Position numbers and translations under genes: made by a program | The notes under the pieces: model-generated | What the model was told of the DNA's origin: nothing | Database searches by the model: none | The model's input: the letters and a program-made list of their open reading frames with translations, nothing else | In this document: positions 10,363-19,548 of the stretch, piece by piece | How positions within the stretch are numbered: the stretch's first letter is position 1 | How the letters are laid out: every line of letters starts with the position of its first letter | Assembly (NCBI RefSeq): GCF_900105155.1 | Contig: NZ_LT629762.1 | Span: 1,054,001-1,118,000, forward strand | Source: Pseudomonas prosekii | GTDB taxonomy: Bacteria > Pseudomonadota > Gammaproteobacteria > Pseudomonadales > Pseudomonadaceae | Direction: 5' to 3' | Length of the DNA: 64,000 nucleotides

Positions 10363-11148
10363 TTACATGTTCTGCGTGACGAACGAGAGCATCTGGTCGG
10401 CGGTGGAGATCACCTTGGAGTTCATCTCGTAAGCGCGCTGAGTGGTGATCATGTTGACCATCTCTTCAACGGTGCTGACGTTGGACGTTTCCAGGGTGTT
10501 CTGCAGCGTCGTGCCGAACCCGTTGAGGCCCGGAGTGCCGACTTGCGGCGCGCCGCTGGCAGCGGTTTCCAGGAACAGGTTGTTGCCCACTGCCTGCAGA
10601 CCGGCCGGGTTGATGAAGTCGGCGGTTTGCAGGTTGCCGATCACTTGCGAGGCAGCGTTGCCGGCAATGGTGATGGACACGGTGCCGTCACGACCGACCG
10701 TGAAGGTCTGGGCGTTGTTGGGGATGACAATCGCCGGCTCCAGGGCAAAACCGCTGGCGTTCACCACTTGACCGTTGGAGTCGAGGTGGAAAGTGCCGTC
10801 ACGGGTGTAGGACGTAGTGCCGTCCGGTTGCAGGATCTGGAAGAAACCGCGACCGTCGACTGCCATGTCCAGCGGGTTTTCGGTGGTTTGCAGGCTGCCG
10901 GCGGTGAAGTTTTTCTGCGTGCCGACGATGCGCACACCGGTACCCACTTGCAGGCCCGACGGCAGTTCGCTGTCTTGGGTGGACTGGGCGCCTGGCTGGC
11001 GTTTGATCTGGTACAGCAAGTCCTGGAACTCGGCGCGATCACGTTTGAAACCCGTGGTCGATACGTTCGCCAGGTTGTTGGAAATGGTCGTCAGGTTAGT
11101 GTCCTGGGCGGACAGACCTGTTTTGGCAACCCATAGAGCCGGAAGCAT
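10363..11148 (-). CDS. flgG: flagellar distal rod protein FlgG
   Basis: 261 aa, the canonical FlgG length. The N-terminus MLPALWVAKTGLSAQD and NNLANVSTTGFKRDRAEFQDL are diagnostic. The C-terminus (NVSTVEEMVNMITTQRAYEMNSKVISTADQMLSFVTQNM) is the conserved flagellar rod/hook C-terminal helix. It forms the distal rod that passes through the P and L rings made by its neighbours. It is 45 nt downstream of flgF. Confidence 0.97.
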   Translation of the reverse strand: MLPALWVAKTGLSAQDTNLTTISNNLANVSTTGFKRDRAEFQDLLYQIKRQPGAQSTQDSELPSGLQVGTGVRIVGTQKNFTAGSLQTTENPLDMAVDGRGFFQILQPDGTTSYTRDGTFHLDSNGQVVNASGFALEPAIVIPNNAQTFTVGRDGTVSITIAGNAASQVIGNLQTADFINPAGLQAVGNNLFLETAASGAPQVGTPGLNGFGTTLQNTLETSNVSTVEEMVNMITTQRAYEMNSKVISTADQMLSFVTQNM

Positions 11149-11193
11149 TCGATTCTCCTCGTGCGCCTGTTTTACGGCGCGACGTTCTGATAA

Positions 11194-11934
11194 TTAGGTG
11201 ATCTGCAAGACCCGAGCCATGGCTTGGTCATCTTCTTTGGCGGTGTTCATCATCTTGATGTGCAGCTCGAATTGCTTGGACAAAGCCAACACCGAGGTCA
11301 TTTCCTCGACGGCGTTGACGTTGCTCGACTCAAGGAACCCGGACACCAGTTTCACGCCGGCTTCGGCTGGCGCCGGCTGGCCGTCCTTGGTGTGGATCGA
11401 ACCGTCGAGGCCCTTGGTCATGTTCTTCAGGTCCGGGTTGACCAGTTTGATCCGGTCGATTTCGGCCATCACGCGCGGACCTTCGCCCATCGAACGAATG
11501 CTGATGGTGCCGTCCTCGCCCACTTCGATTTTCTGCTCGGGCGGCACGGCAATCGGCCCGCCATTGCCCATCACCGGCATGCCGTTGCCGGCGCGCAAAA
11601 CGCCGAGGGCGTCAATGTTGAGGCTGCCGGTGCGCACGTAGCTTTCGCCGCCACCGGGGGTTTGCACGGCGATCCAGCCATTGCCGCTCACGGCAACGTC
11701 GAGGTCACGGCCGGTTTCCACCAGCGTGCCAGCGGAAAAGTCGGTGGCCGGGCGTTCGGTCATGGCATAGGCGCGCGCCGGAAAGCTGTCACCAAACACC
11801 GGCATCGAACGGGCCTGCTCGAGGTCCTTCTGAAAACCGTTGGTGGAGATGTTCGCCAGGTTGTTCGCATGAGCCTTCTGCGCCAGTGCATTCTGGCTGG
11901 CGCCGGTCATTGCCACATAAAGGTACTTGTCCAC
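11194..11934 (-). CDS. flgF: flagellar proximal rod protein FlgF
   Basis: 246 aa. FlgF is a proximal rod component. MDKYLYVAMTGASQNALAQKAHANNLANISTNGFQKDLEQARSM carries the rod-family NNLAN..T.GF motif, and the C-terminus (NVNAVEEMTSVLALSKQFELHIKMMNTAKEDD) is typical of FlgF. It is the first gene of the flgF-L run in this window; a sigma-54-like promoter candidate lies about 60 nt upstream. flgB-E are expected beyond it in many genomes but are not in this window. Confidence 0.97.
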   Translation of the reverse strand: MDKYLYVAMTGASQNALAQKAHANNLANISTNGFQKDLEQARSMPVFGDSFPARAYAMTERPATDFSAGTLVETGRDLDVAVSGNGWIAVQTPGGGESYVRTGSLNIDALGVLRAGNGMPVMGNGGPIAVPPEQKIEVGEDGTISIRSMGEGPRVMAEIDRIKLVNPDLKNMTKGLDGSIHTKDGQPAPAEAGVKLVSGFLESSNVNAVEEMTSVLALSKQFELHIKMMNTAKEDDQAMARVLQIT

Positions 11935-11989
11935 GCTCTATCCTCTGCATGCCGGACGTTTGCCGTCCACTGCTGTACTGCTGAGCCTT

Positions 11990-12007
11990 AAGCAATTTGC
12001 AGACCAA
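11990..12007 (-). promoter_or_regulatory. candidate sigma-54 promoter for flgF-L
   Basis: On the minus strand the sequence TTGGTCTGCAAATTGCTT has the GG-N10-GC spacing of sigma-54 promoters and a good -12 TTGC, but a poor -24 match after GG. It lies 55-73 nt upstream of flgF. Flagellar rod/ring operons in pseudomonads are known to depend on RpoN, which supports the call; the site itself is weak. Confidence 0.4.
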
Positions 12008-12147
12008 CTTTCTTTTGACGGCGCGAAGCCCGGCAAACAAAGGACTTGCGGGGTTTTGCGGGGATTGGGGAAATGTATCGGAGACGAAAAACCGGCGGTG
12101 TTATGCCGCTAACGGCAAGCGTCGACCTCCAGGCCAACGCAAAAACC

Positions 12148-12270
12148 CGTGGCGAGGGGGCTTGCCCCCGTTCGGCTGCGCAGCAGTCGCAATTGCGGGC
12201 GACGCGGTGAGTCTGGAAGGTTGCAGGGGGCTGCTGCGCATCCCGACAGGGGCAAGCCCCCTCGCCACAC
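12148..12270. repeat. REP doublet (GGCGAGGGGGCTTGCCCCC type)
   Basis: Two inverted REP-like elements, GTGGCGAGGGGGCTTGCCCC and GGGGCAAGCCCCCTCGCCAC, frame an inner imperfect inverted repeat with GCTGCGCAGCAG. This is a REPIN-like arrangement; the same class recurs at 32,346-32,474. Confidence 0.75.
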
Positions 12271-12277
12271 GCGCCAA

Positions 12278-13837
12278 TCAGCCGGGTTCTTTGCCGACTT
12301 GATGCTCACGCAGTTTGTTGGCAATGGTGGTGTGCGAAACGCCCAAGCGCTTGCCCAATTGCCGACTGCTCGGGTGTTCGGAATACAAACGTTCCAGCAC
12401 AGCTTTCTCGAAACGCCCGACAATCGTGTCGAGCCCGCCTTCCAGCGAGAAATCGCCAAGCGGCTGACGCACGCCGTAATCCGGCAAACGAATGTGCTCG
12501 GCTTTCACCGTCCCGCCCTCGCACAGCGAAACCGCCTGGAACAGCACGTTCTCCAATTGCCGCACGTTGCCCGGCCAATGGTAATGACTCAGCCGTTCCA
12601 TCGCCGCCGGCGCCAGCTTTGGCAGCGGACAACCAATCTGCCGACTGGCCTGATCGAGGAAGTGCTCGACCAGCGGCGTCAAACCGTCGAGGCATTCGCG
12701 CAGCGGCGGGATGTGCAGCGACAGCACATTCAAGCGGTGATACAGATCCTGACGAAACTCGCCGCGCGCGCACAATTCGGAAAGGTCCACTTGCGTCGCG
12801 CAAATCACCCGCACGTCGAGGTACACCTCTTCATCACTGCCGACACGCCGGAAGCAGCCGTCCTGCAAGAAGCGCAGCAATTTCACCTGCAGGCGCGGGC
12901 TCATTTCGCCGACGCCATCGAGAAACAGCGTTCCGCCCGCGGTCAATTCCAGCAGCCCGAGCTTGCCCTCCGCGCGCGCGCCTTCGAACGCGCCGGGGCC
13001 ATAACCGAACAATTCAGTCTCGGCCATGGATTCCGGCAGCCCCGCGCAATTGAGCGCCATCAACGGCGATTGCCCGCGCGGACTGGCGAGGTGGCAAGCG
13101 CGCGCCAACAGCTCTTTGCCGGTGCCGGTTTCGCCCTCTATTAATAGCGGCGCATCCAGCGGCGCCATGCGCCGGGCCTCGCGCACCACGGCGGCCATGA
13201 CTTTGGAGCTCTGGAAGATGCTGTCGAAGCCGCGCAACTCTTGCTTGCGCACGTTGTAAATGCGCTCGCCGACGCGGTCGGCGCGGTGCAACGTCAACAC
13301 CGCGCCAGCCATCGCTTCGCTGTCGTCGTGCTCCGATTGCAGCGGCGCGATGTCGGCGAGAAACACGTCGCCCTTCACTTTCACGCGCAGGCCGTTGATC
13401 CGCGACTTGTTGGCGCGCACCAGTTCCGGCAGATCAAAATCCTCGGCGTAACGCGACAACGGAATCCCCGGCACCTCGTCAACGCGCACGCCAAGCAACT
13501 GCGCCGCCGCGCGGTTGGCCGCGACGATCGAGCCGCCCATGTCGATCGACAACACCGGAAACTCCAGCGCACCGAGCAACGCATTGAGCTCCATGTGCCG
13601 GCGCTCGCTGGGCATCAGGCCTACACGCTTGACGCCGAAGACCCCGGCAATCGCTTCGAACTTTGCTCTTAGCGCCTGGAATTGGATGTTGATCAGGTTG
13701 GGGCAATGCAGGTAGATCGCGTTGCCGTGCTCACCGCCGACCTCGCCGCGCGCGACGTTGATGCCGTATTCCACCAGCAGATTGAGAATGTCGCGCAGGA
13801 TGCCGATGCGGTTCTGGCAGTGGACTTTGATACGCAT
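12278..13837 (-). CDS. phhR: TyrR-family transcriptional regulator of aromatic amino acid catabolism PhhR
   Basis: 519 aa. PhhR activates the phenylalanine hydroxylase operon. Domains: an N-terminal ACT domain (about 1-75) for aromatic effectors, a PAS-like domain (about 85-190), an AAA+ domain with Walker A GETGTGK (235-241) and Walker B TLFLDGVGEM (about 303-312), and a C-terminal TyrR-type helix-turn-helix (SSRQLGKRLGVSHTTIANKLREH). The loop that reads GAFTGA in sigma-54 activators is GAFEGA here (282-287), in keeping with TyrR/PhhR proteins known to work with sigma-70. It is divergent from phhABC, with a TyrR-like box in the shared region. Confidence 0.93.
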   Translation of the reverse strand: MRIKVHCQNRIGILRDILNLLVEYGINVARGEVGGEHGNAIYLHCPNLINIQFQALRAKFEAIAGVFGVKRVGLMPSERRHMELNALLGALEFPVLSIDMGGSIVAANRAAAQLLGVRVDEVPGIPLSRYAEDFDLPELVRANKSRINGLRVKVKGDVFLADIAPLQSEHDDSEAMAGAVLTLHRADRVGERIYNVRKQELRGFDSIFQSSKVMAAVVREARRMAPLDAPLLIEGETGTGKELLARACHLASPRGQSPLMALNCAGLPESMAETELFGYGPGAFEGARAEGKLGLLELTAGGTLFLDGVGEMSPRLQVKLLRFLQDGCFRRVGSDEEVYLDVRVICATQVDLSELCARGEFRQDLYHRLNVLSLHIPPLRECLDGLTPLVEHFLDQASRQIGCPLPKLAPAAMERLSHYHWPGNVRQLENVLFQAVSLCEGGTVKAEHIRLPDYGVRQPLGDFSLEGGLDTIVGRFEKAVLERLYSEHPSSRQLGKRLGVSHTTIANKLREHQVGKEPG

Positions 13838-13887
13838 AAAAAAGGCCCGAAAAAGCGGTGAGTAAAGTAGATGCCGAACACCTATTC

Positions 13888-13980
13888 CTGTGGGAGCGAG
13901 CTTGCTCGCGATGGCGGCGGGTCATTCAATGTAAGGTTGTCTGACCCACCGTAATCGCGAGCAAGCTCGCTCCCACAAGG
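13888..13980. repeat. REP doublet (GAGCGAGCTTGCTCGCGAT type)
   Basis: Head-to-head inverted copies GTGGGAGCGAGCTTGCTCGC and GCGAGCAAGCTCGCTCCCAC separated by about 45 nt. This is the common P. fluorescens REPIN form. Confidence 0.85.
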
Positions 13981-14102
13981 GTTTTGCAGCGCATTTCGGC
14001 GCACATTTCTGCCGAGCCGCTCAGTTAATCGTCAAGATTATGTGACACCCACAGGCCTTTTCAAACCGTAAAAACTCAATATCTGCGCACCACCCGCCAA
14101 AT

Positions 14103-14120
14103 CGTAACGAAAACTTTACG
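14103..14120. promoter_or_regulatory. TyrR/PhhR-like operator upstream of phhA
   Basis: CGTAACGAAAACTTTACG is a near-palindrome close to the reported PhhR/TyrR box TGTAAA-N6-TTTACA. It lies about 120 nt upstream of the phhA start, a plausible activator position. The outer bases deviate from consensus. Confidence 0.5.
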
Positions 14121-14241
14121 AAATCCTCGGATTATTCCTACGCGCGACGCTGAGCTGCTGCTGCATCCCGGCACGCCTTCGGGTATCTCTAAAGCCATCG
14201 CTGGACATAACAAAAACGAATTCCCCTAGCAGGAGAACAGC

Positions 14242-15033
14242 ATGAAGCAGACGCAATACGTGGCCCGCGAGCCCGATGCGCAAGGTTTTATCGACTACCC
14301 CGCCGAAGAACACGCGGTGTGGAACACGCTGATCACTCGTCAACTGAAAGTGATCGAAGGGCGTGCGTGCCAGGAATACCTGGACGGTATCGAAAAACTC
14401 GGTCTGCCCCACGACCGCATTCCGCAACTCGGCGAGATCAACAAAGTCCTCGGTGAAACCACCGGTTGGCAAGTCGCCCGCGTTCCGGCGCTGATCCCGT
14501 TCCAGACCTTCTTCGAGTTGCTCGCCAACAAGCAGTTTCCGGTGGCGACGTTTATCCGTACCCGTGAAGAATTGGACTACCTGCAAGAGCCGGATATTTT
14601 CCACGAGATCTTTGGTCACTGCCCTTTGCTGACCAATCCGTGGTTTGCCGAATTTACCCACACCTACGGCAAACTTGGCCTACAGGCTTCCAAGGAAGAA
14701 CGCGTTTATCTGGCGCGCCTGTACTGGATGACCATCGAGTTCGGCATGGTCGACACCCCGCAGGGCCAGCGCATCTACGGCGGCGGCATCCTGTCTTCAC
14801 CAAAAGAAACTGTTTATTGCATGTCGGACGAGCCCGAGCATCAGGCCTTCGATCCGCTGGAATGCATGCGCACGCCGTATCGCATCGACATCCTGCAACC
14901 GCTGTACTTTGTCCTGCCCAACCTCAAGCGTTTGTTCGACCTGGCCCACGAAGACATCATGGGTATGGTCCAACAAGGCATGCAGTTGGGCTTGCACGCG
15001 CCGAAATTTCCGCCCAAGCCGAAAGCCGCCTGA
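14242..15033 (+). CDS. phhA: phenylalanine 4-hydroxylase PhhA
   Basis: 263 aa. PhhA converts L-phenylalanine to L-tyrosine using tetrahydropterin and O2. The iron site is visible: His121 and His126 in [10 protein letters not shown] and Glu166 in MTIEFGMV form the 2-His-1-Glu facial triad of bacterial aromatic amino acid hydroxylases. There is no regulatory ACT domain, as usual for bacterial enzymes (about 260-300 aa). A strong AGGAG site precedes the ATG. It heads the phhABC operon opposite phhR. Confidence 0.97.
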   Translation: MKQTQYVAREPDAQGFIDYPAEEHAVWNTLITRQLKVIEGRACQEYLDGIEKLGLPHDRIPQLGEINKVLGETTGWQVARVPALIPFQTFFELLANKQFPVATFIRTREELDYLQEPDIFHEIFGHCPLLTNPWFAEFTHTYGKLGLQASKEERVYLARLYWMTIEFGMVDTPQGQRIYGGGILSSPKETVYCMSDEPEHQAFDPLECMRTPYRIDILQPLYFVLPNLKRLFDLAHEDIMGMVQQGMQLGLHAPKFPPKPKAA

Positions 15034-15104
15034 GCGCAACCGACACTCGCGGTGTGCGCGCAAAACCAGTAACGTCTAACAAGAATCGAATCGGGAACCA
15101 GACC

Positions 15105-15461
15105 ATGTCCACATTGAACCAAGCCCATTGCGAAGCCTGCCGCGCCGATGCCCCGCAAGTCAGCGACGAAGAACTGCCGGTACTGATCAAGCAGATCCCT
15201 GACTGGAACATCGAAGTTCGCGACAGCGTGATGCAACTGGAAAAAGTCTTCCTGTTCAAGAACTTCAAGCACGCCCTGGCGTTCACCAACGCCGTCGGCG
15301 AAATCTCCGAGGCTGAAGGCCATCACCCGGGTCTGTTGACCGAGTGGGGCAAAGTCACCGTGACCTGGTGGAGCCACTCGATCAAAGGCCTGCACCGCAA
15401 CGACTTCATCATGGCCGCGCGCACTGACGAAGTGGCGAAAGACGCCGAGGGCCGCAAGTAA
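15105..15461 (+). CDS. phhB: pterin-4a-carbinolamine dehydratase PhhB
   Basis: 118 aa. PhhB dehydrates the 4a-hydroxytetrahydropterin made by PhhA and so regenerates the cofactor. The active-site motif EGHHPG (His73, His74) and the later His91 are present. The ATG at 15105 gives the usual family length (about 118 aa); a longer open frame upstream overlaps phhA and is not the real start. The stop codon overlaps the next ATG by one base (TAATG), so phhC is translationally coupled. Confidence 0.97.
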   Translation: MSTLNQAHCEACRADAPQVSDEELPVLIKQIPDWNIEVRDSVMQLEKVFLFKNFKHALAFTNAVGEISEAEGHHPGLLTEWGKVTVTWWSHSIKGLHRNDFIMAARTDEVAKDAEGRK

Positions 15462-16654
15462 TGCATTTCGACGCCATCGGCCGCGTCCCCGGCGACCCGA
15501 TTCTGGGCCTGATGGAGGCCTACGCGCAGGACCCCAACCCGCGCAAGTTCGACTTGGGCGTGGGCGTTTATAAAGACTCCCAGGGCCTGACGCCGATTCC
15601 GCAAGCGGTGAAACTCGCCGAAGCGCGGCTGGTTGAGCGGCAGACCACCAAGACTTACATCGGTGGTCACGGCGACCCGGCGTTCGGCAAAGTCATGAAC
15701 GAATTGGTGCTCGGCGCCGATTCGGCGCTGATCGCCGAACAACGTGCTGGCGTCACCCAGACCCCGGGCGGCACCGGCGCGTTGCGCTTGAGCGCTGATT
15801 TCATCGCGCAGATGCTGCCGGGCCGTGGCATCTGGTTGAGCAACCCGACCTGGCCGATCCACGAAACAATTTTCGCCACCGCCGGGCTCAAGGTCAGTCA
15901 CTACCCGTACGTGGGCAGCGACAACCGTCTTGACGTCGATGCGATGCTCGCCGCGCTGAACGAAGCGTCGAAGGGTGACGTGGTGTTGTTGCACGCCTGC
16001 TGCCACAACCCGACCGGTTTTGATCTGGCGCATGACGACTGGCGCCGGGTGCTTGAGGTGGTTCGCCGCCGCGAGCTGCTGCCGCTGATCGACTTTGCTT
16101 ATCAAGGTTTCGGCGACGGTCTGGAACAGGACGCGTGGTCGACCCGGTTGTTCGTCGAAGCGTTGCCGGAAGTGCTGATCACCAGCTCCTGCTCGAAGAA
16201 CTTCGGTTTGTACCGCGATCGCACCGGCGCGCTGATTGTCTGTGCGAAAAGCGCTGACAAGCTGCTCGATATCCGCAGCCAATTGGCCAACATCGCCCGC
16301 AACCTGTGGTCGACGCCACCGGATCACGGCGCGGCAGTGGTCGCGACAATCCTCGGCGACCCGGAACTGAAAAGCATCTGGGCCGACGAAGTGGAAGCCA
16401 TGCGTTTGCGCATCGCGCAGTTGCGCAGCGGTCTGGTTGAAGCACTGGAACCGCACGGTTTGCGCGAGCGCTTCGCGCACATCGGCGTGCAGCGCGGGAT
16501 GTTTTCCTACACCGGGCTGACGGCGGAGCAAGTCAAACAGCTGCGCGATCACCACAGCGTGTACATGGTCAACTCCGGCCGGGCCAACGTCGCCGGCATC
16601 GACGCGACCCGCCTGTCACTGCTGGCCGAAGCCATCGCCGAAGTCTGCAAGTAA
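15461..16654 (+). CDS. phhC: aromatic amino acid aminotransferase PhhC
   Basis: 397 aa, class I PLP-dependent aminotransferase of the TyrB/AspC type. It transaminates tyrosine to 4-hydroxyphenylpyruvate after PhhA/PhhB. Visible active-site residues: NPTG (183-186), Asp211 in IDFAYQGFG, and Schiff-base Lys246 in SSCSKNFGLYRDR. The start overlaps the phhB stop by one base. The operon ends at a REP doublet. Confidence 0.95.
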   Translation: MHFDAIGRVPGDPILGLMEAYAQDPNPRKFDLGVGVYKDSQGLTPIPQAVKLAEARLVERQTTKTYIGGHGDPAFGKVMNELVLGADSALIAEQRAGVTQTPGGTGALRLSADFIAQMLPGRGIWLSNPTWPIHETIFATAGLKVSHYPYVGSDNRLDVDAMLAALNEASKGDVVLLHACCHNPTGFDLAHDDWRRVLEVVRRRELLPLIDFAYQGFGDGLEQDAWSTRLFVEALPEVLITSSCSKNFGLYRDRTGALIVCAKSADKLLDIRSQLANIARNLWSTPPDHGAAVVATILGDPELKSIWADEVEAMRLRIAQLRSGLVEALEPHGLRERFAHIGVQRGMFSYTGLTAEQVKQLRDHHSVYMVNSGRANVAGIDATRLSLLAEAIAEVCK

Positions 16655-16675
16655 CTTCAGGCACACCCTATCCCC

Positions 16676-16764
16676 TGTGGGAGCGAGCTTGCTCGCGATG
16701 GCGGTTTATCAGCCACATTGATGTTGAATGTGCTGACGCTATCGCGAGCAAGCTCGCTCCCACA
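16676..16764. repeat. REP doublet (GAGCGAGCTTGCTCGCGAT type) after phhC
   Basis: GTGGGAGCGAGCTTGCTCGC and its inverse GCGAGCAAGCTCGCTCCCAC flank about 45 nt, which themselves contain a CACATTGATGTTGAATGTG-like hairpin. It could act as a transcript end for phhABC. Confidence 0.85.
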
Positions 16765-16925
16765 CTGGTTTGCGCGACGGTCGAAAAAACTCGCCCCCTG
16801 CGGCCATTGGTCGCAGAAATTCGAGATAAAAGTCTATTTGTCATTTTTCCTGCTGTATCCTGCCCAAGCTTTTTAAAAGCGCGGATCTACCAGATCTATC
16901 AACAGACTTTGCGAGGAGCGCGAAC

Positions 16926-17057
16926 ATGCACGAGATCCCTAATCTCCCCTTCCCAAGCCTGCACGAAACTGAGCAGACAGCCACGCAACAAGCCGGTGCC
17001 CAACAGCCCGAGACCCAGGAAGCCACTGACAGCCGCCAGGCTGACAGCGAAGACTGA
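16926..17057 (+). CDS. small hypothetical protein, 43 aa
   Basis: Begins MHEIPNLPFPSLHETEQ and then becomes a Gln/Ala/Thr/Glu-rich, likely disordered acidic tail ending QADSED. A GAGGAG ribosome binding site lies 8-10 nt before the ATG, which supports translation. There is no membrane segment, signal peptide or recognised domain. It stands alone between a REP doublet and another small gene 74 nt downstream. Function unknown. Confidence 0.55.
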   Translation: MHEIPNLPFPSLHETEQTATQQAGAQQPETQEATDSRQADSED

Positions 17058-17131
17058 AACACCTGCAATGCCAGACCGTGTGGAAAGCGCTAACATGCGC
17101 TTTCCACACCGCCTGAACCCCGAGCCCCGCC

Positions 17132-17329
17132 ATGACCGACGAATCCACTCCTGCCCACGATGAAGCGCTGCAAGCCAGCGTGCTGATCGGCACCGCCGAG
17201 AAAATGATCGATATCTGGAATCGCCTCTCGCCGGAAAAACAAGCCACGCTGCTGGCGCGTTTCGGCAGCGAAGAAAATGCCCTCGCCGCCCTCGTCACCA
17301 CGCAACTGGTCGCCCCCGCCAAACCCTGA
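17132..17329 (+). CDS. small hypothetical protein, 65 aa
   Basis: Soluble, probably helical ([40 protein letters not shown]), with no membrane segment. Codon use and GC fit its neighbours. It sits about 100 nt upstream of the MFS transporter gene on the same strand and 74 nt after the 43-aa gene. I do not recognise the family. Confidence 0.6.
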   Translation: MTDESTPAHDEALQASVLIGTAEKMIDIWNRLSPEKQATLLARFGSEENALAALVTTQLVAPAKP

Positions 17330-17433
17330 TCGATCCCCGCCCGGCAAATAGTTTTACTTTTCCACGACCGCCCGCCCCTCGCGCCGCTATCATAAGCAGC
17401 CTATCTATCCTGCTGCCCCGTGGACCTTTACCC

Positions 17434-18648
17434 ATGTCAGAAAACCAGCGCCCCCTGGCGGTCACGCTGCAAGTCGTCTCCATCGTCCTTTTCACCTTCA
17501 TCGGTTACCTGAACATCGGCATTCCCCTGGCCGTATTGCCCGGCTACGTCCACAGCGAACTCGGTTTCGGCGCGGTCATCGCCGGGCTGGTGATCAGCGT
17601 GCAATACCTAGCGACCCTGCTCAGCCGCCCGTATGCCGGGCGCATCATCGACAACAAGGGCAGCAAACTGGCGGTGATGTATGGACTCGCCGGGTGCGGC
17701 TTGAGCGGTGTGTTCATGCTGATTTCGGCGTGGACCCAGAGTCTGCCGATGCTCAGTTTGATCAGCCTGTTGATCGGCCGTCTGGTGCTCGGCAGCGCAG
17801 AAAGCCTGGTCGGCTCGGGCTCGATTGGCTGGGGCATCGGCCGCGTCGGTGCGGCGAATACCGCCAAAGTGATTTCCTGGAACGGCATCGCCAGTTACGG
17901 CGCGATCGCCATCGGCGCGCCGCTCGGCGTATGGCTGGTCGACGAATTGGGTTTGTGGAGCATGGGCGTGAGCATTGTGCTGCTGGCGGTGTTGGGCCTG
18001 GTGCTGGCCTGGCCGAAGATCGCTGCGCCGATTGTCGTCGGTGAACGCCTGCCGTTCATGCACGTGCTGGGTCGGGTATTGCCGCACGGCTGCGGTCTGG
18101 CGCTGGGCTCGATTGGGTTTGGCACCATCGCCACGTTTATCACGCTGTATTACGCGACGCAGCATTGGTCGAACGCGGTGCTGTGCCTGAGCGTATTCGG
18201 CGCCAGTTTTATTGGCGCGCGGTTGCTGTTCGGCAATTTGATCAACCGGCTCGGCGGCTTTCGCGTGGCGATTGCCTGCCTGTCCGTGGAGACGTTGGGG
18301 TTGCTGCTGTTGTGGCTCGCGCCAGACGCCAATTGGGCTTTGGCCGGTGCTGCATTGAGCGGCTTTGGCTTCTCACTGGTGTTCCCGGCGCTGGGCGTGG
18401 AGGCGGTGAACCTGGTGCCAGCATCGAGTCGTGGCGCGGCAGTCGGCGCTTATTCGTTGTTCATCGATTTGTCGCTGGGCATCACCGGGCCGCTGGCCGG
18501 AGCGATCGCGGCCGGATTTGGTTTTGCCTCGATCTTCCTGTTCGCCGCCCTGGCGGCGCTGACCGGTTTGGCATTGAGCGTTTATCTATACCGGCAGGCG
18601 CCGAAACATCTCAGCGAAAAGTACCGCGAAGAAAAAGCCAAACGCTAG
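17434..18648 (+). CDS. MFS transporter (DHA1-like, YhhS/YfcJ type)
   Basis: 404 aa with about 12 hydrophobic segments. The first loop holds [15 protein letters not shown], the MFS motif A region. Sequence pattern and length resemble the YhhS/YfcJ group of uncharacterised efflux-type permeases. Substrate not predictable. Its 3' end overlaps the convergent arfB by 4 nt. Confidence 0.85.
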   Translation: MSENQRPLAVTLQVVSIVLFTFIGYLNIGIPLAVLPGYVHSELGFGAVIAGLVISVQYLATLLSRPYAGRIIDNKGSKLAVMYGLAGCGLSGVFMLISAWTQSLPMLSLISLLIGRLVLGSAESLVGSGSIGWGIGRVGAANTAKVISWNGIASYGAIAIGAPLGVWLVDELGLWSMGVSIVLLAVLGLVLAWPKIAAPIVVGERLPFMHVLGRVLPHGCGLALGSIGFGTIATFITLYYATQHWSNAVLCLSVFGASFIGARLLFGNLINRLGGFRVAIACLSVETLGLLLLWLAPDANWALAGAALSGFGFSLVFPALGVEAVNLVPASSRGAAVGAYSLFIDLSLGITGPLAGAIAAGFGFASIFLFAALAALTGLALSVYLYRQAPKHLSEKYREEKAKR

Positions 18649-19058
18649 AAATCCACCTTGCCGCGGCCAGCCTTGATGCTGCCGCGCTTGGTTTTTGATT
18701 CGAGCCGACGCTTCTTCGAACCGAGAGTCGGCTTGGTCGGACGACGCTTCTTTTCAACCTTGGTGGCGCTGAGAATCAACTCGACCAGCCGCTCCAGCGC
18801 GTCGGCGCGATTGGCCTCCTGCGTGCGGTATTGCTGGGCCTTGATGATCAACACGCCATCGCTGGTGATGCGACTGTCGCGCAGCGCCAGCAGTCGCTCC
18901 TTGTAAAACTCGGGCAACGACGACGCCTGAATGTCGAAGCGCAGGTGCATCGCGCTGGACACCTTGTTGACGTTCTGCCCACCGGCGCCCTGAGCGCGGA
19001 TGGCAGTCAACTCGATCTCGGCATCCGGCAGATGCACATTGTTGGAAATCACCAGCAT
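18645..19058 (-). CDS. arfB: alternative ribosome-rescue factor ArfB (YaeJ), peptidyl-tRNA hydrolase
   Basis: 137 aa. ArfB releases peptides from ribosomes stalled on mRNAs without a stop codon. The catalytic GGQ motif is at residues 26-28 ([13 protein letters not shown]), and the C-terminal tail is strongly basic ([24 protein letters not shown]), as needed for binding the empty mRNA channel. Length matches E. coli YaeJ (140 aa), far shorter than RF1/RF2. Convergent with the MFS gene. Confidence 0.95.
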   Translation of the reverse strand: MLVISNNVHLPDAEIELTAIRAQGAGGQNVNKVSSAMHLRFDIQASSLPEFYKERLLALRDSRITSDGVLIIKAQQYRTQEANRADALERLVELILSATKVEKKRRPTKPTLGSKKRRLESKTKRGSIKAGRGKVDF

Positions 19059-19241
19059 GGAAAAACGTCCGGGGTCAGGACGTGCAGGATACCGCGAATG
19101 TGGTGGTTAATATCAAATGCAATTTAGGAAAAGCGACTTGGATAATCTTTACGATCACGACTGATACGCCCAAAAAGAGTTGCTCTGATTCAAACAAGTT
19201 CTCTACTCTGACAGCTCCAATCAACCAGACTTCTTACACCC

Positions 19242-19451
19242 ATGAACCTAAAAAAAATAAGATATTATATTTCGATCACACTTCTAGTTCTTGGCTGCTC
19301 TGAACTACCCTCCGGACTTATTGTATTCGGTATCAGGCAAATATTTCACATCGACGAGAGATATCTATACAAAGCCTACTTGGCATCCTACACAATCGTC
19401 GTTATTGTCGGGCTGATTATCTACATACCAAGAATGCACGGTAAAACGTAA
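19242..19451 (+). CDS. 69-aa membrane protein, paralogue of the one at 19,549-19,758 (possible immunity protein)
   Basis: MNLKKIRYYISITLLVLGC is followed by ELPSGLIVFGI and ends YIPRMHGKT. Two hydrophobic segments (about 9-31 and 45-62) predict a two-pass inner membrane protein. It aligns without gaps, about 37 of 69 identical, with the convergent gene 98 bp downstream. The region is distinctly AT-rich compared with its surroundings. Small two-pass proteins next to decayed toxin-like genes are often immunity proteins; that role is inference. No strong ribosome binding site is seen. Confidence 0.6.
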   Translation: MNLKKIRYYISITLLVLGCSELPSGLIVFGIRQIFHIDERYLYKAYLASYTIVVIVGLIIYIPRMHGKT

Positions 19452-19548
19452 ACAGCTCATACGTCACAGCAACGACGACTTAAGAGGCTGGCTTCTCTTA
19501 CAATGTGGCTTTGAAAAGCAAAGGGCTGCGGTTTTACCATCACCGTCC

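Larger units (their letters stand above)
11935..12277. other. 343-bp intergenic region between flgF and phhR
   Basis: No gene is visible here. It holds the sigma-54-like site of flgF and a large REP doublet at 12,148-12,270 that also sits just beyond the 3' end of phhR. Confidence 0.6.
13838..14241. other. 404-bp divergent region between phhR and phhA
   Basis: No coding signal. It contains a REP doublet near phhR and a TyrR-box-like palindrome upstream of phhA. phhA has a clear AGGAG ribosome binding site ending 7 nt before its ATG. Confidence 0.6.
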
